A DNA stretch of 9,282 nucleotides from assembly GCA_025455445.1 (NCBI GenBank), contig JALOMN010000046.1:1-9282 (forward strand), read 5' to 3'. Positions 1 to 6,556 of the stretch are shown piece after piece. The first letter of the stretch is position 1. Every line of letters starts with the position of its first letter. A program made the position numbers and the translations under genes. This stretch comes from Cyclobacteriaceae bacterium (lineage in GTDB: Bacteria > Bacteroidota > Bacteroidia > Cytophagales > Cyclobacteriaceae). The notes under the pieces were generated by a model that was not told where the DNA came from, searched no databases, and saw only the letters and a program-made list of their open reading frames with translations.

Positions 1-101
1 GTCTTATCATTGGGCCATTTCCAAACCGTGAAAAAGCCGAAAATTTCCATCAAGAGTTAAAAGCAAAATTCCCTGATTCATTTGTGGTTAGCATCAAATA
101 G
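1..101 (+). CDS. C-terminal end of a probable SPOR-domain protein (5' truncated)
   Basis: An open frame enters from the left edge (first whole codon at position 3) and ends at TAG 99-101, giving the last 32 residues of a protein. The residues LIIGPFPNREKAENFHQEL followed by a short FVVSIK tail resemble the end of a SPOR domain: a beta strand with the (V/I)xxGPF motif, a helix rich in Glu/Lys/Ala, and a final beta strand. SPOR domains bind septal peptidoglycan and are common at the C-termini of Bacteroidota envelope proteins. The identification rests on this short stretch only, and the rest of the gene lies outside the window. A 194-bp gap separates it from the next gene, so it is probably not part of the exporter operon. 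Confidence 0.6.
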   Translation, partial: LIIGPFPNREKAENFHQELKAKFPDSFVVSIK

Positions 102-202
102 GGAGTAATTCCAATCAATTCTTGTTAAATGGATTCATCATATATGTGATTGAAAGACTTCCTACTTTAAGATCGCACAATATTTAAATAATTCATAATC
201 AA

Positions 203-220
203 GATATTACAAAAATTTTG
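203..220. repeat. Degenerate second copy of the operator-like site
   Basis: Positions 203-220 (GATATTACAAAAATTTTG) match positions 234-251 (GATATTGCAACAATATTG) at 15 of 18 bases, with the same orientation and a start-to-start distance of 31 bp, close to three helical turns. Its own dyad symmetry is weaker than that of the downstream copy. The pair may be a strong and a weak operator bound on the same DNA face. The AT-rich context makes chance similarity possible. Confidence 0.35.
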
Positions 221-231
221 ATTTAATTTTT

Positions 232-252
232 TCGATATTGCAACAATATTGA
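232..252. promoter_or_regulatory. Candidate operator: 21-bp imperfect palindrome
   Basis: The sequence TCGATATTGCAACAATATTGA-type core reads ATATTG-CAA-CAATAT with flanking TC/GA also pairing; only the g234/t250 pair breaks the symmetry. It lies 44 bp upstream of the regulator start and about 12 bp upstream of a TATAAT hexamer (265-270). The length and dyad form fit a TetR-family operator, and these repressors often control their own operon. Binding by the adjacent regulator is an inference from position and symmetry only. Confidence 0.5.
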
Positions 253-295
253 GATACTAACAGTTATAATAGCATTACTATTAAAATAGTTAGTT

Positions 296-991
296 ATGCC
301 ATCATTGACATTTAAGCTTAATGAGCACCTGTATCTGCGGGACCCACAACATACGGTTCTAGGTCAAAGTATTATCCGAACTAGTGTAGAATTGATCGAT
401 CGATTGGGTTTTGAGCAGTTTACATTCAAAAAGCTCGCAGAAGAATTAAATTCTACAGAAGCTTCCGTTTACCGCTACTTCGAAAACAAACATAGACTGT
501 TGTTATATTTGATAAACTGGTACTGGTCATGGATCGAATATCGCATTGACCTTTTCACCAGCGGACTGAGTAGTCCGGAGGAAAAACTCAAAGTATGTAT
601 CAAAGTATTAAGTGAAGAAAAAGTTTATGATCCAAATTTTGAATTTATCAATGAAGAGGCTCTTCACCGCATTATTATTTCAGAGTTAGATAAAACATAT
701 CTTACTAAATCAGTTGATCTTGATAACAAAGAAGGATTCTTCAGCGGATTTAAATCACTTTGCAAAAAAATTGCGATGTGGATTAATCTGGTTAATCCTG
801 ATTATCCCTATCCTAATTCATTGGTGACTACGATACTGTTAGCTGCAAAACAACAAGTGTTTTTTGCAGAACATCTCCCGGCACTATCCAGCTTGAATAA
901 GGGTAAAAATATAAATACACAGCTCCATGCCTATCTGGATAATTTATTATTTAATTCAATCACCTTAAAAAACAATAAAAAAGATGCTTAA
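296..991 (+). CDS. TetR/AcrR-type transcriptional regulator
   Basis: This 231-aa protein has the size and layout of a TetR-family repressor. The N-terminal DNA-binding domain covers about residues 20-75: helix 1 (QSIIRTSVELIDRLGFE, 24-40), then the helix-turn-helix FTFKKLAEELNSTEASVYRY (42-61) followed by FENKHRLLLYL, which matches the usual 'T..ia...gvs.gtlY.yF.sKe.L' pattern. The remaining roughly 155 residues are helical and diverge, as expected for a ligand-binding/dimerisation domain; no ligand can be inferred. The gene opens a four-gene exporter operon and overlaps the ABC gene by 8 bp, so the two are probably translationally coupled. By analogy with other TetR-controlled exporters it likely represses the operon, perhaps at the palindrome at 232-252, until an exported or toxic compound binds. 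No better start is seen than ATG 296. Confidence 0.88.
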   Translation: MPSLTFKLNEHLYLRDPQHTVLGQSIIRTSVELIDRLGFEQFTFKKLAEELNSTEASVYRYFENKHRLLLYLINWYWSWIEYRIDLFTSGLSSPEEKLKVCIKVLSEEKVYDPNFEFINEEALHRIIISELDKTYLTKSVDLDNKEGFFSGFKSLCKKIAMWINLVNPDYPYPNSLVTTILLAAKQQVFFAEHLPALSSLNKGKNINTQLHAYLDNLLFNSITLKNNKKDA

Positions 992-1478
992 TAATGATCA
1001 GATATTGCGCAGCTTGAGAGAAGTGGCCTTGATTATGAAGCATCCTTATGATGCGGATGACTTACATCATATTGAAATAAATCAACGCACTTACCTGGAA
1101 GAAGACCTAACCGAATTTAAGCGAGATCTTCTTGAGGCAGGAAATAAAATCAGGGTTCTCCTGATGGAGTACTATCTCGATATTGAAGCCTTTAAAGATT
1201 TCCTCGCTACACAACAAGGTCCGGTTCTCACATTAATAAAAGAAGATGGAATAATTCCTGCGCTGGTGTGGACAGCTAATAAAAAACTTTTTATTACAAA
1301 AATTGGTCGCAACCAAAATGATTCCATTCAATTCAATTCCTTAAATGAAATTGAGTTCATAAAAAACAATGAGGGGGCGATTGATTTCTTTGCTGTCTTT
1401 GCTTATGAAAGTCCAATAAGTACAGCCAGTGAGAACGGCAAGACACCTAGTCCATTAAAAAGATTTACTCGTTTACTC
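984..1478 (+). other. N-terminal non-catalytic C39-like domain of the ABC exporter
   Basis: Residues 1-165 precede the first membrane segment. The region around 60-125 (EYYLDIEAFKDFLATQQGP, then a hydrophobic strand, IIPALVW and KKLFITKIG) follows the strand/helix rhythm of C39 or C39-like domains, where the family usually has 'L..LP.PAI' and 'GHFVVL'. There is no cysteine in the whole region and no His in the GHF position, so it cannot be a working C39 leader peptidase. Such domains in HlyB/LapB-type exporters hold the unfolded substrate. The assignment is an inference from weak pattern similarity and position. Confidence 0.45.
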
Positions 1479-3149
1479 GGCACCGAACGAAAAGAAATAT
1501 TCTACATTCTATTTTATGCAGTATTGATAGGTCTTATCAGTCTGGTGGTGCCGTTAGGCATTCAAGCAACCGTAGAATTGATTTCCGGTGGTGTATTTTT
1601 TAGCTCGGTGTATTTGCTGATTGGATTAGTAATTCTAGGAGTACTATTAAGTGGTGGTCTGCAAATCGTACAGATTGGACTTGTTGAATATTTACAACGC
1701 AGAATCTTCACCAAAGCTTCGCTTGAATTTGCATTTCGCATTCCCCGAATTCGTATCGAATCAATACAAAACAATTATGCCCCGGAATTGATCAACAGAT
1801 TTTTTGATGTATTGACGATACAGAAAGGGTTGCCCAAAATTTTGATGGATCTTTCTTCTGCAGTTATTCAGATATTTTTCGGGCTTTTACTGATATCTCT
1901 CTATCACCCATTTTTTGTCTTCTTTAGTATTTTTTTAGTGTTAGTTCTATTTCTAATATTTTATGCGACCGGGCAACGAGGTTTAAATTCATCAATACAA
2001 GAATCGAAGTATAAATATAAAGTCGTTCAATGGCTAGAAGAACTTGCAAGGGCATTGCAATCATTCAAGTTGGCAGGTAGCACCGATCTGGCCATCAGAA
2101 AAACAGATTATAATGTAAATAACTATCTTAAAAATCGTAAAAATCATTTCCATGTCTTAATTACACAGTTCTCATTCATCGTAGTATTTAAAACGTTGAT
2201 AACCGGTGGATTGCTAATCATGGGAACCATTCTGGTGGTGGACAGACAAATTACCCTTGGCCAGTTTGTAGCCTCTGAGATAGTAATTATTTTAATTCTA
2301 AATGCGGTTGAAAAAATAATCATGTACATGGACGTTGTCTATGACATGCTTACTGCGGTCGACAAAGTTGGCCATGTTACGGATTTACCAATTGAGCGTG
2401 TAGGTGGTTTTGATTTTCCTACATCCATTGAGAAAGGATTTGCCGTGCGCACCAAAAATCTTAAATATAAATATTCAGCCTCCGGATATTATGCGATAAA
2501 AGGTATTGACCTCGAAATAAAATCAGGTGAGTTAGTGTGTATTACCGGGAAAGGAAATTCAGGAAAAACCTCTTTGATGAATATTCTTACTGGCTTATTC
2601 AGCGACTTTGAAGGTCTTGTAACCATCAACAACTATTCTGTGCGCGATTTAGATCTCACGCACATGCGCGATAAAGTAGCAAAAAATATTTCACAAGAAG
2701 ATCTGTTTGATGGCACTGTATTAGAAAATATAACCCTTGGAAGAGCAGGCACAACTGTGCACGATGCACTTGAAGCATTGGAAAAGGTAGGGTTGAGCGA
2801 TACAATCAATTCATTTCCAAAAGGTATTGAAACGCCTGTTATCAGTGGTGGAAAAGGGCTTTCTAAAACTGTGATTCACAAACTAATTTTAGCACGTTGC
2901 CTCGCAAAAAAGCCCAAGTTATTAGTGCTCAATGATTTTTTTACTACACTCACAAAATCTGATAAAATGGAATTGCTGACCTGCATAACAAAATCAACAA
3001 CTCCCTGCACCACTATAATAGTGTCAAAAGATCCCTATATCATGAGTGTCTGTGACCGTGTGATTGTAATGGAAGATGGCCTCGTGCGTCAGGAAGGCAC
3101 TCTCGATGAGCTTATTAAAACCGATCTACTTAAAGACTTTATTAACTGA
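984..3149 (+). CDS. ABC exporter permease-ATPase, type I secretion-like, with degenerate ATPase motifs
   Basis: This 721-aa protein has the layout of type I secretion/bacteriocin ABC exporters. Residues 1-165 form a soluble domain resembling a C39-like domain without catalytic Cys or His. About six membrane segments follow (roughly 172-195, 205-230, 285-306, 309-328, 395-418, 425-448), then a nucleotide-binding domain (485-721). Conserved features are the A-loop Tyr497, Walker A GKGNSGKT (522-529), Q-loop Gln571 and the GTVLENI segment (577-583). Strongly altered features are the signature (LSKTV at 626-630 for LSGGQ), Walker B Asp (Asn650), catalytic Glu (Asp651), D-loop Asp (Thr657) and H-loop His (Lys682). 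ATP binding therefore looks likely and efficient hydrolysis doubtful. The reading frame is intact and sits in an intact operon, so it does not look like a pseudogene. It overlaps the regulator gene by 8 bp and is followed after 5 bp by the HlyD gene. It probably sits in the inner membrane and docks with the HlyD and TolC partners; the substrate is unknown. Confidence 0.9.
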   Translation: MLNNDQILRSLREVALIMKHPYDADDLHHIEINQRTYLEEDLTEFKRDLLEAGNKIRVLLMEYYLDIEAFKDFLATQQGPVLTLIKEDGIIPALVWTANKKLFITKIGRNQNDSIQFNSLNEIEFIKNNEGAIDFFAVFAYESPISTASENGKTPSPLKRFTRLLGTERKEIFYILFYAVLIGLISLVVPLGIQATVELISGGVFFSSVYLLIGLVILGVLLSGGLQIVQIGLVEYLQRRIFTKASLEFAFRIPRIRIESIQNNYAPELINRFFDVLTIQKGLPKILMDLSSAVIQIFFGLLLISLYHPFFVFFSIFLVLVLFLIFYATGQRGLNSSIQESKYKYKVVQWLEELARALQSFKLAGSTDLAIRKTDYNVNNYLKNRKNHFHVLITQFSFIVVFKTLITGGLLIMGTILVVDRQITLGQFVASEIVIILILNAVEKIIMYMDVVYDMLTAVDKVGHVTDLPIERVGGFDFPTSIEKGFAVRTKNLKYKYSASGYYAIKGIDLEIKSGELVCITGKGNSGKTSLMNILTGLFSDFEGLVTINNYSVRDLDLTHMRDKVAKNISQEDLFDGTVLENITLGRAGTTVHDALEALEKVGLSDTINSFPKGIETPVISGGKGLSKTVIHKLILARCLAKKPKLLVLNDFFTTLTKSDKMELLTCITKSTTPCTTIIVSKDPYIMSVCDRVIVMEDGLVRQEGTLDELIKTDLLKDFIN

Positions 3150-3154
3150 TAGTC

Positions 3155-4456
3155 ATGTTAAAAATATCATCTAAATCTGTAGAAAAAATGATGCCGCAAG
3201 ACAGGCTTTATTCCTTGCGTTCACTCAATACACCAAATGCCGGAAAGTTGCTGGCTCGCTGGATAATGGGCATTGGATTGATATTTTTTATCGTTCTATT
3301 TCTTCCCTGGCAACAGAACATTCGAGGAAATGGGCAGGTGACAGCACTATCACCCGGCAACAGGCCACAAACTGTTGAAACGCTAATTGCTGGTAGAATT
3401 CAGAAATGGCATATTCAGGAAGGGCAACTGGTTAAAAAAGGAGACACCATTGCGGTAATCAGCGAGGTGAAAGAAAAATACTTTGACCCACAGATGCTCA
3501 CACGTTTGCGTGAAGTAATAAAATCGAAAGAAAATAGTTTGAATTCAAAAGACATGAAAGCGCAAGCATTACGCAGACAAATTGTTGCGTTGAAAGATGG
3601 ATTGCGCAATAAAGTAGATCAGTCAAAAGCGAAGCTGGAAGCAGAGCGCGTAAAATTTGCCAACGCAAAAAATCAGTATGAACGAAACAAAACACTTTTT
3701 GAAGCAGGGAACATACCGCTCACCAAGTTTCAGGAAATTGAGTACAAATATCAGGGTGCCGAAGCGGATTTTGTAAATGCTGAAATTGAAATCGATCGGG
3801 TGCAGGCCGAATATCTTGATAAAATCAATAAGGCAGAATCCGATTTGAATAACACTCTGGCAGAGCAATTCGAAACACAAGCTGATATTGCAAAGCTTAG
3901 AAATGATCTGACCAATATGGAAATACGCAGCGAACAATATTTTATTCTGGCTCCTCAAACCGGTTTTGTTGTAAAGGCAACACAAGCAGGTATTGGCGAA
4001 ACCATAAAAGAGGGGGATGCGGTGTGCACCATTATGCCACAATCAGATGATGTGGCCGTAGCGATGTATGTCAAAGCGATGGATGTGACATTGATTAGCA
4101 AAGGGCGGAAGGTGAGAATTGAATTTGATGGTTTCCCTGCGCTGCAATTCAGTGGCTGGCCTAGTGTATCGGTGGGTTCCTTTGGTGGAATTGTAAAGGT
4201 GATTGACTACGTAAATTCAAAGCCTGGCGAATTCCGTATTCTCGTTGTTCCAGATCCTGCTGATGATGCCTGGCCCAAACAAATCAGAAACGGATCAGGT
4301 ACCCAGGGTTGGGTAATGTTGGATGATGTTCCGGTTTGGTATGAAATCTGGCGTCAGTTAAACGGATTCCCTCCAAGCTTATACGAAGAGCCCTTGGATG
4401 AATACCTGAAAGAAAATGAAAAAGAAAAGAATTCAATAGATACCAGTAAAAAATAA
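3155..4456 (+). CDS. HlyD-type membrane fusion (periplasmic adaptor) protein
   Basis: This 433-aa protein links the inner-membrane ABC subunit to the outer-membrane factor. A cytoplasmic N-terminus of about 33 residues is followed by one membrane anchor (34-51, ending in LFLPW). The first half of a lipoyl domain is at about 71-103 (GRIQKWHIQEGQLVKKGDTI). A long charged coiled-coil hairpin follows at about 115-256, then the second lipoyl half at about 263-296 (ILAPQTGFVVKATQAGIGETIKEGD). The beta-barrel region is at about 299-365, and a C-terminal segment ends in an aromatic patch (WVMLDDVPVWYEIWRQLNGF) and an acidic/lysine-rich tail. The lipoyl-hairpin-lipoyl order is that of HlyD/EmrA-type adaptors. 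It starts 5 bp after the ABC stop, where TGA is directly followed by an in-frame TAG, and ends 4 bp before the TolC gene. Two Met codons at residues 12-13 are possible alternative starts, but ATG 3155 fits the spacing. Confidence 0.92.
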   Translation: MLKISSKSVEKMMPQDRLYSLRSLNTPNAGKLLARWIMGIGLIFFIVLFLPWQQNIRGNGQVTALSPGNRPQTVETLIAGRIQKWHIQEGQLVKKGDTIAVISEVKEKYFDPQMLTRLREVIKSKENSLNSKDMKAQALRRQIVALKDGLRNKVDQSKAKLEAERVKFANAKNQYERNKTLFEAGNIPLTKFQEIEYKYQGAEADFVNAEIEIDRVQAEYLDKINKAESDLNNTLAEQFETQADIAKLRNDLTNMEIRSEQYFILAPQTGFVVKATQAGIGETIKEGDAVCTIMPQSDDVAVAMYVKAMDVTLISKGRKVRIEFDGFPALQFSGWPSVSVGSFGGIVKVIDYVNSKPGEFRILVVPDPADDAWPKQIRNGSGTQGWVMLDDVPVWYEIWRQLNGFPPSLYEEPLDEYLKENEKEKNSIDTSKK

Positions 4457-4460
4457 CAAA

Positions 4461-5915
4461 ATGAAAAAGTTATCGGTAGTGCTATTGTTGTTTATTACTG
4501 TGCATACTTCCTATGCACAAAACACATTCGATTCGCTCTTCGTGCTGCCGGATACGATTACTGCTTTCACCCTGGAAAATCTTTATGGTGCAATGCTTAA
4601 GAATCATCCTATCATTAAGCAAACAAATTTGTTGACTGAAATTGCACAACAAGAAGTGCGCTTTGCAAAGGGTGCTTTTGATCCAAAGCTTGAAAGCACA
4701 TTAAACATCAAAGAGTATGACGATAAAGTCTACTATAATGAGTGGAACACGTCTTTTACTGTACCAATTTGGTTTCCTATCGATCCTAAAATAGGATTTG
4801 AAAGAAATACCGGATCATTTGTTAACCCGGAAAATGCACTACCTTCTTCAGACAATTTTCTACAACTTTTTACAGGAATCTCATTGCCTATTGGGCGTGG
4901 TCTTTTTACAGATGAACGCAGGGCCGCCATGCAACAAGCTAAATTGTTCACTGAACTTGCGGAAGCAGAACAGATAAAACTGATCAATAAAATTCTGCTA
5001 GAGGCTGCAAAAGAATATTGGCAATGGTACTATTCTTTCTATAACTATAGGCTATTGGATAAAAATGCCATCATTGCACAAGATATTTTCTCTCGTGTAA
5101 AAATGAATGCCGATTTGGGTGAAGCAAGCGCCATGGATACCATTCAGGCACAAATTATTCTTCAGCAAAGACTGGTCGATAAACAAGAAGCATATCTTGA
5201 ATTCTTGAATAGTACTATCCGTATCTCTAACTATCTGTGGGATGATGTGGGTAATCCACTTCAACTTTCTGATAATGTTGCTCCCATTCTTTCGCAAACA
5301 GAGAGTAGTTTGCTTGCCGTTACTACCTTACAGGAACTTACTGCACAGGCGCGGGAAAGACATCCTGAGCTATCCAAATTAAATGTGAAACTAAATCAAC
5401 TGGAGGTAGATCGCAGACTTGCTGCTGAATATCTTAAACCCAAACTGAATCTGAATTATAATTTTCTAAATCAACCAATCACTCCAAATGGTGAATTCAA
5501 TTCATTTACATTCATTAATGATTATAAATTTGGTCTTGACTTTTCGATGCCAATACTCATTAGAAAAGAGCGGGCAAAACTGGCACAAACAAAAATCAAA
5601 ATAAAAGGAACAGAGTATGAGCGCACACAAGCTGAGCGCGAAATTATCAACGAAATAAACGCTACCTTCAACGTGTTGGTAAACACCAATAACATTATTG
5701 GCCAGCAAAATTCTATGGCCCAAAATTATGATCGTTTATTGCGAGCTGAAATTATTAACCTGGAAAATGGTGAGAGCGATCTTTTCAAAATAAACATTCA
5801 GCAAGAAAAACTGATTCAATCACAATCCAAACTTTTAAAGTTAATGGCGGATTATGAAAAGATGAAAGCGACATTATACTGGGCCGCGGGCGTGCGCAAT
5901 CTCAACTTCAATTAG
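4461..5915 (+). CDS. TolC-type outer-membrane efflux protein
   Basis: This 484-aa protein is the likely outer-membrane channel of the exporter. A clear Sec signal peptide covers residues 1-19 (MKK, hydrophobic core SVVLLLFITV, cleavage after SYA and before Gln20). The mature part has the internal duplication of TolC proteins. One repeat starts at about 37 (FTLENLYGAMLKNHPIIKQ) and the second at about 291 (QELTAQARERHPELSKLN); each is followed by long helices and by beta-strand segments (about 95-145 and 330-365) that would form the trimeric barrel. The length is normal for the family. It lies 4 bp behind the HlyD gene and completes the tripartite set. No terminator-like hairpin is seen behind it, so some read-through into the kinase gene 86 bp downstream is possible. 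Confidence 0.92.
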   Translation: MKKLSVVLLLFITVHTSYAQNTFDSLFVLPDTITAFTLENLYGAMLKNHPIIKQTNLLTEIAQQEVRFAKGAFDPKLESTLNIKEYDDKVYYNEWNTSFTVPIWFPIDPKIGFERNTGSFVNPENALPSSDNFLQLFTGISLPIGRGLFTDERRAAMQQAKLFTELAEAEQIKLINKILLEAAKEYWQWYYSFYNYRLLDKNAIIAQDIFSRVKMNADLGEASAMDTIQAQIILQQRLVDKQEAYLEFLNSTIRISNYLWDDVGNPLQLSDNVAPILSQTESSLLAVTTLQELTAQARERHPELSKLNVKLNQLEVDRRLAAEYLKPKLNLNYNFLNQPITPNGEFNSFTFINDYKFGLDFSMPILIRKERAKLAQTKIKIKGTEYERTQAEREIINEINATFNVLVNTNNIIGQQNSMAQNYDRLLRAEIINLENGESDLFKINIQQEKLIQSQSKLLKLMADYEKMKATLYWAAGVRNLNFN

Positions 5916-6001
5916 TCGAGCTACGCTAAAACTATTTTGAACAAATAAGGCTGTGAACAAGAATACATAATCAGTAAATAATTAATTTGCTGAAAAATAA
6001 C

Positions 6002-6541
6002 ATGTTCGCCAGCAAACAAGACATCCCCAATATTATTAAGGTTTGTGTTACCGGGCCGGAATGCACTGGCAAATCTGAACTGTCGCAGTTTTTATCGGAG
6101 CATTACAAGACCAATTGGGTGCCTGAATATGCGAGAAACTATTTGAATAAGTTAATACATGGTTACCACCAATCTGATCTGACAAAGATTGCTCATGGTC
6201 AGATTCGCATGGAAGAAGAATGGATTCACGATTCAAACCGCATAATTATATGTGATACGAATTTGCTAACCATTAAAATCTGGAGTGAATTCAAGTATGG
6301 TAATTGTGATCAGGAAATACTGAGAATAATAGCCAATAGGACTTATCATTTATACCTGCTTTGTAATATCGATTTACCATGGGAAAATGATCCACAACGC
6401 GAACACCCCGATAAACGCGAACAACTCTGGAGTATTTATAAAGAAGAAGTGATAAAAACGGGGGTGCCCTTTGTAGAAATAAATGGTGAACGAGCGGCAC
6501 GGAGAGCTGCGGCAATTAAAGCAATTGATGCCTTGCTTTAA
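6002..6541 (+). CDS. NadR-type ribosylnicotinamide kinase-like P-loop ATPase
   Basis: This 179-aa protein corresponds to the C-terminal kinase domain of NadR, which phosphorylates nicotinamide riboside to NMN in NAD salvage. Visible motifs are the P-loop GPECTGKS (18-25), almost identical to the GPESTGKS typical of NadR kinases; VPEYAR (40-45); the hydrophobic strand with Asp-Thr-Asn IIICDTN (81-87); and DLPWENDPQRE (124-134), matching the 'D.PW..D..R' lid/substrate segment. The regulatory HTH and the adenylyltransferase domain of full-length NadR are absent, as is usual for stand-alone Bacteroidota versions. ATG 6002 is preferred as start; an in-frame TTG at 5987 would add five residues but is a weaker codon. 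The substrate is inferred from the family. The MFS gene follows after 15 bp; no pnuC gene is in the window. Confidence 0.82.
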   Translation: MFASKQDIPNIIKVCVTGPECTGKSELSQFLSEHYKTNWVPEYARNYLNKLIHGYHQSDLTKIAHGQIRMEEEWIHDSNRIIICDTNLLTIKIWSEFKYGNCDQEILRIIANRTYHLYLLCNIDLPWENDPQREHPDKREQLWSIYKEEVIKTGVPFVEINGERAARRAAAIKAIDALL

Positions 6542-6556
6542 AAACTAAATTCATCT

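Larger units (their letters stand above)
102..295 (+). promoter_or_regulatory. Intergenic region carrying the presumed exporter-operon promoter
   Basis: This AT-rich gap lies between the SPOR-protein stop and the TetR-type start and is the only sizeable non-coding space upstream of the four-gene operon, so the operon promoter should lie here. A TATAAT hexamer sits at 265-270 and a TTTG at 217-220, but I could not find a well-spaced pair matching either the sigma-70 consensus or the Bacteroidota TTTG / TAnnTTTG consensus, so no promoter boxes are asserted. No terminator hairpin with a T-run is visible after the SPOR gene. The stretch just before ATG 296 is A/T-rich and has no Shine-Dalgarno sequence. 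Confidence 0.5.

Noticed and set aside
137..150. ATCATATATGTGAT near-palindrome as a second regulator site
   Set aside because: It does not match the 232-252 dyad, lies far from the regulator start, and is of a length expected by chance in AT-rich DNA.
984..3149. ABC gene as a pseudogene because of its degenerate motifs
   Set aside because: The frame is full length without stops or frameshifts, the membrane part and Walker A are intact, and operon spacing is preserved; specific divergence is more likely than decay.
3623..4042. 139-codon minus-strand open frame
   Set aside because: It lies entirely inside the HlyD coding sequence, its product is Cys/Phe/Leu-rich without domain-like pattern, and the sense frame has clear adaptor motifs. 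It is a shadow.
5987..5989. TTG as start of the NadR-type kinase
   Set aside because: The in-frame ATG at 6002 is a stronger codon, and the five extra residues add nothing conserved before the P-loop strand.
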